Source: Burkholderiales bacterium | Lineage (GTDB): Bacteria; Pseudomonadota; Gammaproteobacteria; Burkholderiales; Burkholderiaceae_D | DNA length: 64,000 nucleotides | Direction of reading: 5' to 3' | NCBI GenBank assembly: GCA_016196925.1 | Contig: JACPWS010000029.1 | Coordinates: 53,016 to 117,015 of the forward strand | Shown: positions 35,566 to 46,031 of the stretch, one piece after another | Layout: the number at the start of each line of letters is the position of its first letter | Position numbering within the stretch: the first letter of the stretch is position 1 | Made by a program: the position numbers and the translations under genes | The notes under the pieces: model-generated | Seen by the model: only the letters and a program-made list of their open reading frames with translations | What the model was told of the DNA's origin: nothing | The model's database searches: none

Positions 35566-36102
35566 ATGAAGATTGTCAAAAATTCAGTTGTTACTGCCCG
35601 TTATAAGCTGACGGATGCGCAAGACAATCTGATCGAAGAGGGCCAGGAGCCTATGGTTTACCTGCATGGCGGCTACGATAATATCTTCCCTAAGATAGAA
35701 GAAGCGCTGGAAGGCAAGGAAGCCGGCTACAGCACGACCGTGCAATTGAATCCTGAAGACGCTTTCGGCGATTACGATGCGGAACTGGTGAAAGTGGAGC
35801 CGCGCGACCGTTTTCCTTCTCCGCTGGAAGTCGGCATGCAATTCGAAGGCATGCCGGAAGAATCCGAAGAGGCCGAAGCAAATATTTTCACCGTCACCGA
35901 TATCGCCGATGACAAGGTGGTGCTGGACGGCAACCATCCTCTGGCCGGCGTCGCTTTGCGCTTCAGCCTGACGGTGGAAGATGTGCGCGCCGCTTCCGAC
36001 GAAGAAATTGCTCATGGCCATGTCCATGGCGCGCACGGCCATCATCATGGCGATGATGAAGACGATGCCGGCGACGAATATCGCAGCCATCCGATTCATT
36101 AA
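35566..36102 (+). CDS. slyD: FKBP-type peptidyl-prolyl isomerase SlyD
   Basis: A cytoplasmic prolyl isomerase and chaperone that also carries nickel for hydrogenase in some species. 178 residues. FKBP domain halves (VVTARYKLTDAQDNLIEEG near 6-24; GVALRFSLTVEDVRAA near 127-142) flank the insert-in-flap chaperone domain (about 70-125), with YLHGGYDNIFPKIEEALEGKEAG near 30-52. The C-terminal tail HGHVHGAHGHHHG plus Asp/Glu residues is a metal-binding region as in E. coli SlyD, though with no Cys. Divergent from roxA. Confidence 0.96.
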   Translation: MKIVKNSVVTARYKLTDAQDNLIEEGQEPMVYLHGGYDNIFPKIEEALEGKEAGYSTTVQLNPEDAFGDYDAELVKVEPRDRFPSPLEVGMQFEGMPEESEEAEANIFTVTDIADDKVVLDGNHPLAGVALRFSLTVEDVRAASDEEIAHGHVHGAHGHHHGDDEDDAGDEYRSHPIH

Positions 36103-36118
36103 GCAGGCGCAGCACCAC

Positions 36119-36152
36119 AAAAAAAGCCCCGCGATAGCACGGGGCTTTTTTG
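36119..36152. terminator. Shared terminator between convergent slyD and mutS
   Basis: AAAAAAGCCCCG/CGGGGCTTTTTT around an 8-base loop, with A- and T-runs on the two sides so that it serves both strands. Confidence 0.88.
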
Positions 36153-36183
36153 TGCAGAGACGCTTATAAATAGCTTATAAACA

Positions 36184-38814
36184 TCAGAAATTCTTTGCCA
36201 GGCTCTTCAACTGGTACAGGGCGTCCAGTGCCTCGCGCGGCGACATGGCATCCGGATCCAGCGACGCCAGCGCATCCTGTAATTCGGAGTCGGCGGGGAT
36301 ATCTGCCTCTGTCTCGGGTCCGGGGCATTGCGTACTTGCTGCAAACAGATCGAATTGTGGCGTCGCTTGCAGTGAGTGGGCTTCCAGTTCCGCCAGATGC
36401 TTGCGCGCCGAGCGGATGACGACCTGCGGTATGCCGGCCAGCTGCGCCACTTGCAAGCCGTAACTTTGCGAGGCGGGTCCGGGCTGCACGGCGTGCAGGA
36501 ACACGATGTTTTCCTTATGTTCGACGGCCGACAGGTGCACATTTTCTGCCGTCGTGTGTATCTCCGGCAATTGCGTCAGTTCGAAATAATGCGTCGCAAA
36601 CAAGGTGTAGCTTTTCGATACCTGGATCAGATGCTTGGCGATCGCCCACGCCAGCGCCAGCCCGTCAAACGTCGAAGTGCCGCGCCCGACTTCATCCATC
36701 AGCACCAGCGAGTTTTCGCTGGCGCCGTTCAGGATGGCGGCCGATTCCGTCATTTCCACCATGAAGGTAGAGCGTCCGCCGGCCAGATCGTCGGCCGCGC
36801 CTATGCGGGTGAAGATGCGGTCTATCGGGCCGATCACGGCTTCACTGGCCGGGACATAGCTGCCTATGTAGGCTAGTAAAGTGATCAAGGCGACTTGCCG
36901 CATGAAGGTCGATTTACCGCCCATGTTGGGGCCGGTGATCAGCAGCAATTTGCGCTCGGCCGAGAAATCGCAATCGTTGGCGATGAAACGCTCGATCTGA
37001 TTTTCCACCACGGGATGCCGCCCTTGTGCGATATGCAGCGCCGGTTCCTCCACCAGTTGCGGCGCGCACCAGTTGTTCTTCGTCGCGTGATCGGCCAGGC
37101 TGACCAGAGTGTCGAGTTGTGCAATCGCGTGCGCTATCGCTTGCAAGCGGCTGATGTGCGGCAGCAAGTCCTGCAGCAGTCTTTCATACAAAAACTTTTC
37201 TCGCACCAGCGCGCGTTCCTGCGCCGACAAGGCCTTGTCTTCGAACGCCTTCAGTTCCGGCGTGATATAGCGTTCGGCATTCTTCAGGGTCTGGCGCCGG
37301 CGGTAATTGTCGGGCACTTTTTCGCTCTGGCCATTGGTGACTTCGATGTAGAAACCGTGCACCCGGTTGTACTCCACGCGCAGATTGGCGATGCCGGTGC
37401 GTATTCTTTCCGAGGCTTCCAGCTCGATCAGGAACTGGCCGGCATTCTCGGAAAGCGCGCGCAATTCATCGAGTTCGCTGTCGAAGCCGCCGGCGATCAC
37501 GCCGCCGTCGCGCACCATGGTAGCCGGTTGCGGCAGCAGGCCGCGTTCCAGCAAGTCCAAGCATTCCGCCGGCGTCGCCAGGTCGGCCAATACTTTGCTC
37601 AATACGCTGGTCTGGTTATCGGCGATGCACATGCCGACGTAAGAGCGCAAACTGGGCAGATGCTGCAGGCCGTCACGCAAGCCGGACAGATCGCGCGGGC
37701 GGGCCGATTGCAAGGCGATGCGGGTGGTGATACGCTCAATATCGGGTACGGCATTGAGCGTGCCAGCCAGGCCGTCGCTCGCATCGGCCTGTATCAGCGC
37801 CTCGATCGCATCGTGGCGGGAGCGCGCCACCGCCTGATCGCGGCGTGCATGGTGTAGCCAATGGCGCAACAGGCGCGAACCCATCGCGGTGCGGCAATGA
37901 TCGAGCAGGGAAAACAGGGTGGGCGCTTCTTGCCCGCGCAAGGTTTCGCTCAGCTCCAGGTTGCGGCGGGTGGCGGTGTCCAGGCCGATGAATTCATGTT
38001 CAGTTTCGACGTTGAGCGTGTTGACATGTTTCAGCCCGCGCCCCTGGGTGCTTTCCGCGTAGCGCAGCAGGGCGCCGGCAGCCCCGAGTGCCGGCCCCAG
38101 ATTTTCTGCGCCGAAGCCAGTCAGCGAGGCGGTGGCCAACTGGTCTTGCAAGGCTTTCTGCCCTTGCTTCAGATCGAAATGCCAGTCCGGCACTTCGGAA
38201 AATTTGCCCGGCAACAGGGCGTAGTGTTCATCCAGCAGCAGGGTGCCGGCCGATAATAATATTTCTGCCGGGCAGATGCGCTCCAGTTCTTGCTGCAGAC
38301 GCTGCAGCAGGGATTTCTCGTCGGTAGAGAATTCCATCAGTTTCAGCGCGCCGCTGGCTAGCGATAACCATGCCAGGCCGACGTTGATGGTTTTTCTGTG
38401 CTGCAGCATGCAGAGCGATAGCAGTGGACGCTCGGATTTTTCCGGCAACAGGTCGGTATCGGTCAGGGTGCCGGGCGTGATTACGCGCATCACCTTGCGC
38501 TCTACCGGGCCTTTGCTGGTGGCCGGGTCGCCTATCTGTTCGCAGATCGCGGCCGATTCGCCGAGTTTGACCAGCTTGGCCAGATATTGCTCCAGCGAGT
38601 GAAACGGCACACCGGCCATCTTGATAGGCTCGCCGCCCGAGCTGCCGCGCTGGGTCAGCGTGATGCCGAGCAGACGCGCGACTTTTTCGGCGTCGCTGAA
38701 GAATAATTCGTAGAAATCGCCCATCCGGTAAAACACGAGCGTGTCGGGATGGTCTGCTTTGATGCGCAGGTACTGCTGCATCATGGGAGTGTGCTTCGTT
38801 AAGTCTTGTTGCAT
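36184..38814 (-). CDS. mutS: DNA mismatch repair protein MutS
   Basis: Recognises mismatches and small loops and starts MutL/MutH-type repair. 876 residues. The mismatch-binding domain includes the F-x-E motif in [16 protein letters not shown] near 27-42. The ATPase has Walker [10 protein letters not shown] at 628-636 (Lys 634), [15 protein letters not shown] near 699-713, and [13 protein letters not shown] near 733-745. It ends with a short C-terminal oligomerisation region. The ATG follows a hairpin and T-run by 5 bases, with no Shine-Dalgarno visible. Confidence 0.98.
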   Translation of the reverse strand: MQQDLTKHTPMMQQYLRIKADHPDTLVFYRMGDFYELFFSDAEKVARLLGITLTQRGSSGGEPIKMAGVPFHSLEQYLAKLVKLGESAAICEQIGDPATSKGPVERKVMRVITPGTLTDTDLLPEKSERPLLSLCMLQHRKTINVGLAWLSLASGALKLMEFSTDEKSLLQRLQQELERICPAEILLSAGTLLLDEHYALLPGKFSEVPDWHFDLKQGQKALQDQLATASLTGFGAENLGPALGAAGALLRYAESTQGRGLKHVNTLNVETEHEFIGLDTATRRNLELSETLRGQEAPTLFSLLDHCRTAMGSRLLRHWLHHARRDQAVARSRHDAIEALIQADASDGLAGTLNAVPDIERITTRIALQSARPRDLSGLRDGLQHLPSLRSYVGMCIADNQTSVLSKVLADLATPAECLDLLERGLLPQPATMVRDGGVIAGGFDSELDELRALSENAGQFLIELEASERIRTGIANLRVEYNRVHGFYIEVTNGQSEKVPDNYRRRQTLKNAERYITPELKAFEDKALSAQERALVREKFLYERLLQDLLPHISRLQAIAHAIAQLDTLVSLADHATKNNWCAPQLVEEPALHIAQGRHPVVENQIERFIANDCDFSAERKLLLITGPNMGGKSTFMRQVALITLLAYIGSYVPASEAVIGPIDRIFTRIGAADDLAGGRSTFMVEMTESAAILNGASENSLVLMDEVGRGTSTFDGLALAWAIAKHLIQVSKSYTLFATHYFELTQLPEIHTTAENVHLSAVEHKENIVFLHAVQPGPASQSYGLQVAQLAGIPQVVIRSARKHLAELEAHSLQATPQFDLFAASTQCPGPETEADIPADSELQDALASLDPDAMSPREALDALYQLKSLAKNF

Positions 38815-38822
38815 TGTCGAAA

Positions 38823-38877
38823 AAAGCCGGAATTCTAAAGCCCGTATTGTATGCGACTACGGGGCGAATTCCGGCGT
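38823..38877 (-). terminator. Hairpin between rhlE and mutS, abutting the mutS start
   Basis: GCCGGAATTC (38826-38835) and GAATTCCGGC (38866-38875) form a perfect 10-bp stem with a 30-base loop. On the minus strand TTTTTT follows. The mutS ATG is at 38814. Confidence 0.75.
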
Positions 38878-38889
38878 TTTTCTCAGCGA

Positions 38890-40278
38890 TCAGCCGTTGC
38901 CGCGGCCGCCCGAGCGGCGTTGCGTCGACTGTCTGGCGGCGGGGGCGCTGCCGGGATGGCGCGCATCGCCGTGGCCGCTGCGCGGGCCGCCCTGGGCGCC
39001 GGCTTTGGCCGGCTGCCGTGGCTGGCCGCGACCGGCGTCCGCCGCCGGACGTGCGCCGCGGCCGGCGTTTTGATTCCGGCCGCGTGCTTCGAAGCTGCGC
39101 AATTGTATCGGCTGGGCCTTGGCGTTCGGGTCGGGAATGAAACCGTCGACGATTTCTTGCGGGATGCTGCGCTTGATGAATTTCTCGATGTCGGCCAACA
39201 GTTTGAATTCGTCGACGCAGACCAGCGATACTGCCTCGCCGGTGGCGCCGGCGCGACCGGTGCGGCCGATACGGTGCACATAGTCTTCCGGTACGTTCGG
39301 CAGATCGTAGTTGACCACGTGCGGCAATTGGTCGATGTCGATGCCGCGCGCCGCGATATCGGTGGCGACCAGCACCGGCAGGCTGCCGTCCTTGAATTCG
39401 GCCAATGCCTTGGTGCGCGCCGACTGGCTCTTGTTGCCGTGGATCGCCATCGCGGCGATGTCGTCCTTGCCCAGTTGCTCGACCAGTTTATTGGCGCCAT
39501 GCTTGGTGCGGGTGAAGACCAGCACTTGCGACCAGTTATGGCTCTTGATCAGGTGCGCCAGCAGAGGGTGTTTCTTGTCGCGATCGACCGGATGGATCTT
39601 TTGCGCGATGACGTCCACCGTGGAATTGCGGCGCGCCACTTCTATCATGGCGGGATTGTTCAGCAAACGGTCGGCCAGCGTCTTGATCTCGTCCGAGAAG
39701 GTGGCCGAAAACAGCAGGTTCTGGCGCTTGGCCGGCAAGATCGCCAGCACTTTCTTGATGTCGTGGATGAAACCCATGTCCAGCATGCGGTCGGCTTCGT
39801 CCAGCACCAGGATTTCGATGTTGCGGAGATCGATCGTGCCTTGCTGGTGATGATCGAGCAGGCGGCCCGGGGTCGCGACCAGGATATCGACGCCGTGCTT
39901 CAACAGCTTGATCTGCGGGTTGATGCCGACGCCGCCGAAAATCACGCCGGAAGTCAGGTTGGTGTATTTACCGTAAGTGCGCACGCTTTCCTCGACTTGC
40001 GCCGCCAGTTCGCGCGTCGGCGTCAGCACCAGGGTGCGTATCGGACGCCGGCCGGCCGTGTCTTTTGGCGCATTGGCCGAGGTGGAAAGGCGCTGCAGGA
40101 TAGGTAAGGTGAAGCCGGCGGTTTTGCCGGTGCCGGTTTGCGCGCCGGCCAGCAAATCGCCGCCGCCGATGACGGCGGGAATCGCCTGTTGCTGGATAGG
40201 GGTAGGGCTGGTGTAACCTTGTTCGCTGACTGCGCGAACGATGTACTCGGATAAGCCGAGTTCGCTGAATGAAGGCAT
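38890..40278 (-). CDS. DEAD-box ATP-dependent RNA helicase, RhlE type
   Basis: A 462-residue cytoplasmic RNA helicase acting in ribosome assembly or RNA turnover. Motifs in order: Q-motif [14 protein letters not shown] near 21-34, Walker A AQTGTGKT near 46-53, Ia PTRELA, Ib TPGRL, II DEAD near 158, III SAT near 191, then ARGIDI, and [12 protein letters not shown] near 338-347. The C-terminal 80 residues are low-complexity Arg/Gly/Ala/Gln, an RNA-binding tail common in RhlE proteins. Single gene with a clear separate leader. The family is sure; whether it is orthologous to RhlE is likely. Confidence 0.94.
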   Translation of the reverse strand: MPSFSELGLSEYIVRAVSEQGYTSPTPIQQQAIPAVIGGGDLLAGAQTGTGKTAGFTLPILQRLSTSANAPKDTAGRRPIRTLVLTPTRELAAQVEESVRTYGKYTNLTSGVIFGGVGINPQIKLLKHGVDILVATPGRLLDHHQQGTIDLRNIEILVLDEADRMLDMGFIHDIKKVLAILPAKRQNLLFSATFSDEIKTLADRLLNNPAMIEVARRNSTVDVIAQKIHPVDRDKKHPLLAHLIKSHNWSQVLVFTRTKHGANKLVEQLGKDDIAAMAIHGNKSQSARTKALAEFKDGSLPVLVATDIAARGIDIDQLPHVVNYDLPNVPEDYVHRIGRTGRAGATGEAVSLVCVDEFKLLADIEKFIKRSIPQEIVDGFIPDPNAKAQPIQLRSFEARGRNQNAGRGARPAADAGRGQPRQPAKAGAQGGPRSGHGDARHPGSAPAARQSTQRRSGGRGNG

Positions 40279-40376
40279 GTGTTTCTACTGAGGTTCTGAA
40301 AGCCGGGGCTGGTATCAATCAGCCCCAGGGGATGCATCCGGGCTTGGCCGGGTGCGACGTGATACTTTATTTGAAT

Positions 40377-41177
40377 TTATTTGGAAGCGGCAAAAGGCTG
40401 CATGACGTTAACCATTTGCGCAAATACTTTTGGCGTGCCTGCCAGTATATCGCCTTTATGCAGGTAGCCCGATTCGCCGCTGAAATCGCCGATGATGCCG
40501 CCCGCTTCGCTGATCAGCAAGGCGCCGGCAGCGATGTCCCAGGGCGCCAGTCCTTTTTCAAAGAAACCGTCCAGGCGGCCCATGGCGACATAGGCGAGGT
40601 CGAGTGCAGCCGAACCTGGCCTGCGCAAACCCTGGCATTTGGTTGTCATGACTTTGAACATGTCCAGATATTGATCGAGGCCGGACAGATCGCGGGCAGG
40701 GAAGCCGGTGCCGATCAGCGCGTCGGCCAGCTTGTCGCAGCGGGTGACGCGGATGCGCTTGTCGTTCAGGAAGGCGCCGCCACCCTTGCTGGCGGTGAAC
40801 ATTTCGTTGCGGGTCGGGTCGTAAATCACCGCTTGCGTAATCGCGCCGCGCTGTTGCAGCGCGATCGAGACGCAGTATTGCGGGAAACCGTGAATATAAT
40901 TAGTGGTGCCATCGAGCGGGTCGATGATCCAGACATTATCATTGTCGTCGTGCAAATTAGCGGAGGCGCCCGATTCTTCCGCCAGGATGGCATGATCGGG
41001 GTAAGCGGTGGTCAATACTTCAATGATGGCGGCTTCGGCAGCGCGATCCACATCGGTGACAAAATCGTTGAATTGCTTTTCAGTGACTTTGACGCGGTCG
41101 AGATCGAAAGAAGCGCGATTGATGATAGTCGCGCCACGGCGAGCGGCTTTCACAGCCGTATTGAGCATTGGGTGCAT
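40377..41177 (-). CDS. suhB: Inositol-1-monophosphatase family protein SuhB
   Basis: A 266-residue Mg-dependent phosphatase; E. coli SuhB also joins the rRNA antitermination complex. Metal-binding motifs: EESG near 68-71, [15 protein letters not shown] near 85-99, and [20 protein letters not shown] near 186-205 with DIAAGALLI near 212-220. It is divergent from trmJ; the pair suhB/trmJ is a common neighbourhood in beta- and gammaproteobacteria (suhB-trmJ-iscR in E. coli), which supports the name. Confidence 0.95.
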   Translation of the reverse strand: MHPMLNTAVKAARRGATIINRASFDLDRVKVTEKQFNDFVTDVDRAAEAAIIEVLTTAYPDHAILAEESGASANLHDDNDNVWIIDPLDGTTNYIHGFPQYCVSIALQQRGAITQAVIYDPTRNEMFTASKGGGAFLNDKRIRVTRCDKLADALIGTGFPARDLSGLDQYLDMFKVMTTKCQGLRRPGSAALDLAYVAMGRLDGFFEKGLAPWDIAAGALLISEAGGIIGDFSGESGYLHKGDILAGTPKVFAQMVNVMQPFAASK

Positions 41178-41341
41178 AAGGTTTCCGATAAAATGACGGC
41201 ATCCGGACTGTTATCATCGATAGGATGATAGCCAGTGACGGAGCTACACAAAAATGATAAAGAGCGTGCGTCATTGTCGCCAGTCAGGCAATGTTGATAA
41301 GCACAACCACAACAAATTAACGCTTGATACCGCTATTTTAA

Positions 41342-42100
41342 ATGAACTTGCCCCAAACCGTCACATCTCTTTTCAAGCGCCTGCGTTTCGTCCTGGTGGA
41401 AACCAGTCATCCCGGCAATATAGGCGCGGCCGCGCGCGCCATCAAAACCATGGGCTTTTCTGAGTTGGTGCTGGTCAATCCGCGTTTTGACTATGCATTG
41501 ACGGATCCTGAAGCGATCGCCTTTGCCAGCGGAGCGCAAGATATTCTGGCGTCGGCGAAGATAGTGAGCAGCATAGAACAAGCCTTGGCCGGTTGCCATT
41601 TTGTGGCGGCGGTCAGTGCGCGTCTGCGCGAATTTTCCCCGCCGGTGCTTAGCCCGCGCGCGCTCGCTGAAAATTTATCGGGGCAAATTCAAGAACCGGT
41701 GGCGATCGTATTCGGCAATGAACGTTACGGTTTGCCGAATGAAATCGTGGTCAAGTGCAATGCGCTGATTAATATTCCGGCCAATCCCGATTATTCTTCG
41801 CTGAACCTGGCGCAGGCGATACAGTTGCTGGCTTACGAATGCCGGGTCGCCCAACTGGGCGATGCCGGTAGCGTGTCCCCTATCGGATTTCATGGGGACC
41901 TGGCTTCAGCCGATGAGATAGACCGCATGTATGCACATCTGGAGCAAGCGCTGGTAGCGATCAATTTTTTAGATCCCGCACATCCGAAAAAATTGATGCC
42001 GCGCCTGAGGCGCCTGTTTTCACGCACGCAACTGGAGACGGAAGAGGTGAATATCTTGCGCGGAATAGCAAAGAAAATTTTGGATGGACGCAAGGATTGA
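41342..42100 (+). CDS. trmJ: tRNA (cytidine/uridine-2'-O-)-methyltransferase TrmJ
   Basis: SPOUT-class SAM methyltransferase modifying the ribose of tRNA position 32. 252 residues. LRFVLVETSHPGNIGAAARAIKTMG near 14-38 is the family motif 1; VAIVFGNERYGLPNEIV near 120-136 is motif 2; the trefoil-knot motif 3 is NPDYSSLNLAQAIQLLAYE near 149-167. The C-terminal helical extension (about 195-252) fits TrmJ rather than TrmL. Divergent from suhB, matching the usual neighbours. iscR is not next to it here. Confidence 0.95.
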   Translation: MNLPQTVTSLFKRLRFVLVETSHPGNIGAAARAIKTMGFSELVLVNPRFDYALTDPEAIAFASGAQDILASAKIVSSIEQALAGCHFVAAVSARLREFSPPVLSPRALAENLSGQIQEPVAIVFGNERYGLPNEIVVKCNALINIPANPDYSSLNLAQAIQLLAYECRVAQLGDAGSVSPIGFHGDLASADEIDRMYAHLEQALVAINFLDPAHPKKLMPRLRRLFSRTQLETEEVNILRGIAKKILDGRKD

Positions 42101-42333
42101 AAAAATTTCCGATCGGAAATATTTAGATGCAGATTGCTGACGATGATGATTTTAAATGATAAATAAGTTGAAATTTTCGCCAATACCTCGCGTTTTAGCT
42201 TTGCAAGCGCTGACAGGTTTGTTATAAGTTCAGTAAGAATGTCCTGAATATGCATTTCGTCATTTCAGGTCTGTTTTAATACCAGCGTTTTTTTGAGGTC
42301 ATCATTATTTCCGCCATTCTCCACAGAACAATT

Positions 42334-44145
42334 TTGCGTTTGATTAGTGCCGCCACCCTCACTTCAGGCGTGGTGGGGAGTGCGCACGCCTTGAGTCTGG
42401 GCGATTTACGGCTGCATTCCGCTCTGGGGCAACAGTTGAAGGCGGAACTGGAAGTGGCGGGCGCAGATGGCGGCGCTGTGGAGCAGGGCTGTTTTAAGGC
42501 AAAAGTACTGAATGCGGACGGCCTGTTTCTGGCGCCGGCCAGCCTGCGTCTGTCCCTGGCTGGCGGTGTTCGCATGTTGCTGCTGTCGACCAGGCAAGGT
42601 CTGTATGAGCCGGCGATCCGGGTCGTGGTCGATCTCGGTTGCGACGTACAGTTGCATCGTGAATATCAAGTGTTGCTCGATCCGCCGCAGTACATGGCGC
42701 CGCAGAGCGATGCGGAAGCTGCACCGGTAATTTCTGTCGCAGCGGCACCGGCCGGCAATAAACCGACTGTAGCGCAGCCGTCGCTGGTACGCGACCAGAC
42801 CTTGCGAACCAGGCCGCCGTCCGCCAAGCCTAAAACGTCAAAACTGCCGAAAGCGGTCAAAGATACGCTCAAACTGTCGGATGATGTCCTGGTGTTGCCG
42901 CAGGCTTTGCGACTGAGTGAGAGCTTGTCGGCCGAACACGCCGGTGCGGCGAACAGGGAAGAATTGCGTGCCGCGCAAGCGCAGTTGGCGGCGTTCTTGC
43001 GCGATGAAAAACCGGATCAATTTTCCGGCGACAAACTGCGCGCGGAACAACAGAAAATTCTCGGCTTGCAACAGGAAGCCGCGCAATTGAAACGCCGGAG
43101 CCAGATCGACAAGGCTGCGCTGGAAGAGTTGAAAGAAGCCAGTTTTTCGCGCAACTGGGTGCTCGGTTTGTCGCTGTTCGCGTTGGCCGGAATGGCGGTG
43201 ATCGCGCTGCTGCTGGCTTATGTTCAGCGTATGCATAAGAAATTTTCTTCCTCCTGGTGGGAGCAGAAAGAAAGCAAAACCGGGGCGGAACCGAAGAGAA
43301 ATATAGAAGAACTGCTCGACGGCATACAGGAGTCTTATTGGCCGGACAGCGCCGCCGCCGCGCCGGCCGCGCATGAGACGGAGCCGGAGCCATCGCCGTT
43401 GCGCAGCGCACCGGCGCTGAAGGCAAAAGCCATCCTTGAACGTCAATGGGAAGAGATGGATAGTCCTTCCGTCTTCGGCAATCATCGTCACTCTCCCACG
43501 CTGGAAGAGAGTAATAACAGCACGTTTAATTTTTTCTCTACCCGCGGGCAATCCGTGAAGGTGGAGGAGATTTCCGATGTCACTCAGGAAGCGGAATTCT
43601 GGATGTCGGTCAATGACCCGCAGCGCGCGATAGAAATCCTGGCGTCGCAGGCGGCGCAGGAAGCGCCGGAATCTCCCGTGCCGTGGCTGTATCTGTTGGA
43701 CTTGTACCGTATCGTCGGCGACCGCGAGCGATACGATGGCCTGCGCGACCGCTTTATCGCCTTCTTCAATGCCAATATTCCAGCGTTCGTGACCGATCCG
43801 GCAACATTGCCTGAGCGGCACCTGGAAGATTTCGCGCATCTGATGGAGCGTATTTGCGCCGCATGGAATGGTCCCGCCGTCCTGCCTTTCTTGCAGGGCT
43901 TGCTGGTGGATGACCGCGACGGCACGCGCGTGGGTTTCGATTTGCCGGTGTATCGCGATATTTTGTTATTGATTGCGATTGCCAATGAACTCGAGCGCGC
44001 CAAGGTATTGAACGGAGAACGGCGCAGAGCCGGCGCGAGGGAGAACGGGCTCAAGTCATCCGCTAAGCAGGACGATGCGGATGGCGCCGAAGCCGGGCGC
44101 CATGCTATAGATTTTGAAGTGATCGATTTTAAGAAAAACAAATAG
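42334..44145 (+). CDS. FimV/HubP-like inner-membrane protein
   Basis: About 603 residues. An N-terminal signal (LISAATLTSGVVGSAHA) is followed by ALSLGDLRLHSALGQQLKAELEV, the conserved FimV N-terminal domain. A Pro/Ala linker and a coiled coil (about 205-265) precede one transmembrane helix (NWVLGLSLFALAGMAVIALLLAY). A cytoplasmic part has acidic linker and a C-terminal helical TPR-like region (WMSVNDPQRAIEILASQ, VPWLYLLDLYRIVGDRERYDGL). FimV proteins organise cell poles and type IV pili/secretion. This one is shorter than typical FimV and not beside asd-truA, so it may be a paralogue. The start is uncertain: TTG 42334 has no Shine-Dalgarno, whereas GAGGT at 42295-42299 precedes in-frame ATT codons. 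Confidence 0.8.
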   Translation: MRLISAATLTSGVVGSAHALSLGDLRLHSALGQQLKAELEVAGADGGAVEQGCFKAKVLNADGLFLAPASLRLSLAGGVRMLLLSTRQGLYEPAIRVVVDLGCDVQLHREYQVLLDPPQYMAPQSDAEAAPVISVAAAPAGNKPTVAQPSLVRDQTLRTRPPSAKPKTSKLPKAVKDTLKLSDDVLVLPQALRLSESLSAEHAGAANREELRAAQAQLAAFLRDEKPDQFSGDKLRAEQQKILGLQQEAAQLKRRSQIDKAALEELKEASFSRNWVLGLSLFALAGMAVIALLLAYVQRMHKKFSSSWWEQKESKTGAEPKRNIEELLDGIQESYWPDSAAAAPAAHETEPEPSPLRSAPALKAKAILERQWEEMDSPSVFGNHRHSPTLEESNNSTFNFFSTRGQSVKVEEISDVTQEAEFWMSVNDPQRAIEILASQAAQEAPESPVPWLYLLDLYRIVGDRERYDGLRDRFIAFFNANIPAFVTDPATLPERHLEDFAHLMERICAAWNGPAVLPFLQGLLVDDRDGTRVGFDLPVYRDILLLIAIANELERAKVLNGERRRAGARENGLKSSAKQDDADGAEAGRHAIDFEVIDFKKNK

Positions 44146-44192
44146 CGTACGCCCGGACGCCCGAATGGCGGTCCGGGGCGGCGCCGGAGAAA

Positions 44193-44843
44193 ATGATGAT
44201 CAAGTTATGCGGTTTCGCCATCAGCAACTATTACAACAAAGTGAAGCTGGCTCTGCTGGAAAAGGACATCGCTTTCGAGGAAGAGCTGGTCTGGTCGGGG
44301 CGCTCGCCTGAATTGCTGGCCAAATCGCCGCTGGGGAAGGTGCCGTATATAGAAACGCCGGACGGCCCGCTGTGCGAATCGCAAGTGATACTCGAATATC
44401 TGGAAGATCGCTATCCGGAAAAACCGCTGCTGCCGGCCGACCCGTATGCGGCCGCGAAAATCCGCGAATTGATGACGTTTATGGAGCTGCACCTGGAGTT
44501 GATCGCGCGCGAGTTGTACGGTCAGGCTTTTTTCGGCGGCACGGTCAGCGAAGAAGTTAAAACGAAGGTGGAAAAAATGTTGACGCGCAATATCGTTGCC
44601 TTCGGCAAGCTGGCAAAATTTTCTCCGTATATTGCCGGCGCCGAATTCACCATGGCCGATTGCGCGGCCATCGCGCATTTACCGGTGATTAGCATGGCGA
44701 CCAAGGCGATTTACGGACGCGATTTTCTGGAAGCCTTGCCCGCGCGCGACTATGGCAAGCGCATGGTGGAGCGAGCTACGGTGCAAAGAGTGAATGCAGA
44801 CCGCAAGATCAATCAGGAACAGCTGGCGAGTCGCAAAAAATAA
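44193..44843 (+). CDS. Glutathione S-transferase family protein
   Basis: A 216-residue GST. The N-terminal thioredoxin-like domain (residues 1-78) shows the family's glutathione contacts LAKSPLGKVPYIETPDGPLCESQVILEYLEDRYP near 46-79 (cis-Pro and the SQ pair). The C-terminal helical domain contains FTMADCAAIAHLPV near 150-163, the N-capping box. The catalytic residue near the N terminus is probably Ser12/Asn13 (AISNYYNKVKLAL). Substrate unknown. GGAG lies before the start. Single-gene unit ending in a bidirectional terminator. Confidence 0.92.
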   Translation: MMIKLCGFAISNYYNKVKLALLEKDIAFEEELVWSGRSPELLAKSPLGKVPYIETPDGPLCESQVILEYLEDRYPEKPLLPADPYAAAKIRELMTFMELHLELIARELYGQAFFGGTVSEEVKTKVEKMLTRNIVAFGKLAKFSPYIAGAEFTMADCAAIAHLPVISMATKAIYGRDFLEALPARDYGKRMVERATVQRVNADRKINQEQLASRKK

Positions 44844-44855
44844 TTCTCAGCGGGA

Positions 44856-44884
44856 AAAATGCGGAGCAGCAAGCTCCGCATTTT
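44856..44884. terminator. Bidirectional terminator between convergent gst and PP2C genes
   Basis: AAAATGCGGAGC/GCTCCGCATTTT stem of 12 bp around AGCAA, symmetrical for both strands. Confidence 0.85.
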
Positions 44885-44887
44885 GCT

Positions 44888-45688
44888 TCAGACGGCGCGC
44901 CGCATTTTTTGCGCGGTATAGGTTTTGGCTTCGACCGGCGGCTTGATTAATTTAACGATGGCGAACGTGCAATTGTCGCCGCGGCCGGCAGCTCTTTCCC
45001 TGGCTTTCCTGATCAATAATTCCGCCGCCTGGCGCGGCGTGTTGGCGGCGACTGCGGCCGATAATTCGGCATCGTCAAAGTAATGCCAGAGGCCGTCTGA
45101 GCACAGCAGGAAACAGTCGGTCGCCTTCAGGTGGTCGTATTGGCCAAAAGTGACGTAGGGGACGGCGGTGCTCGAGCCTATCACATTGACCAGAATATTC
45201 GACAGCTTATGGCTCTTGGCTTCTTCCGGGCTGATTTTGCCTTCGTCCACCAATTTCTCGACGTAGGAGTGATCCTTGGTTCTTTCTGCATAGTTCGGGC
45301 CGCTGAAGCGATACAGGCGCGAATCGCCGGTATGCGCCCAGATCGCCTGTTTTTGCGGGGTGATGACTAAGGCAACGAAAGTGCTGTGCGGTTCTTTTTC
45401 TGCAGAAACGCCGGCTAATTTGATGACGGTATGGGCTTCGTTGACGATGTTTTCCAGCAGGCTGCGGACATCGTTGCCGGGGTAAAAGTCGTCAAATAAT
45501 TGTTTTGCGGTACGTATCACCTGATCGGCAGCCAGGGCGCCGCCGCTCTTGCCGCCCATGCCGTCTGCCAGCACGGCCATCATGTGGCCGGGCGCATGCG
45601 GGGCGGCAAACAGCGCGACCCGGTCTTGCTGTTCTTGCCGGTCGCCGATATGTTGTCCGGTGCCGGCTTCGATCTTATATTGGCTCAT
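44888..45688 (-). CDS. PP2C-family serine/threonine protein phosphatase
   Basis: A 266-residue metal-dependent phosphatase of the Stp1/PrpC type. Metal-binding aspartates: RQEQQDR near 18-24 (instead of the more usual R-x-x-NQD), VLADGMGGKSGG near 40-51, WAHTGDSRLYR near 117-127, CSDGLWHYF near 196-204, and GRGDNCTFAIV near 235-245. It would reverse Ser/Thr phosphorylation, but no kinase gene is next to it. In the first motif Gln stands where Asn is typical, which is a minor oddity. Confidence 0.93.
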   Translation of the reverse strand: MSQYKIEAGTGQHIGDRQEQQDRVALFAAPHAPGHMMAVLADGMGGKSGGALAADQVIRTAKQLFDDFYPGNDVRSLLENIVNEAHTVIKLAGVSAEKEPHSTFVALVITPQKQAIWAHTGDSRLYRFSGPNYAERTKDHSYVEKLVDEGKISPEEAKSHKLSNILVNVIGSSTAVPYVTFGQYDHLKATDCFLLCSDGLWHYFDDAELSAAVAANTPRQAAELLIRKARERAAGRGDNCTFAIVKLIKPPVEAKTYTAQKMRRAV

Positions 45689-45773
45689 ACGTGTTGGTAG
45701 ATTAAACTAGCGGGATGAACCCAAAAAATGGTCTTGTATTAATTTAACTTAATTTTACTGTAAGCAGAAGACT

Positions 45774-45974
45774 ATGAGCCATCCGGAACAAATACAACAA
45801 CGCATTATTGAGCTGGAAGTCGAGCATAGGGACCTGGATGTGGTGATAGAAACGCTGATCAAAGACGCCGGACACGACGAATTGCAGTTGCGCCGCCTGA
45901 AAAAGCGCAAATTGCAATTGAAGGATCATATAACTTTGTTAAAGATGCAGCTCATGCCGGATGTCCCCGCCTGA
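45774..45974 (+). CDS. DUF465 (YdcH-like) small protein
   Basis: A 66-residue helical-hairpin protein: IQQRIIELEVEHRDLDVVIETLIKD, a short turn (AGHDELQLRRLKK), and RKLQLKDHITLLKMQL. This is the DUF465/YdcH pattern with the L-E-x-E-H-x-x-L-D and RLKKRKLxLKD motifs. It is cytoplasmic and of unknown function. A G/A-rich AGCAGAAG precedes the ATG. It lies between the PP2C gene (divergent) and the DinG-type helicase. Confidence 0.9.
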   Translation: MSHPEQIQQRIIELEVEHRDLDVVIETLIKDAGHDELQLRRLKKRKLQLKDHITLLKMQLMPDVPA

Positions 45975-46031
45975 ATTTATTTTTCACTCTTTGAGTATTA
46001 CTCTTCCCACAGTTTCCGAGCACCCCCTATT

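Noticed and set aside
36895-37857. 320-codon plus-strand open frame opposite mutS
   Set aside because: Antisense shadow of mutS without a ribosome-binding site or domain.
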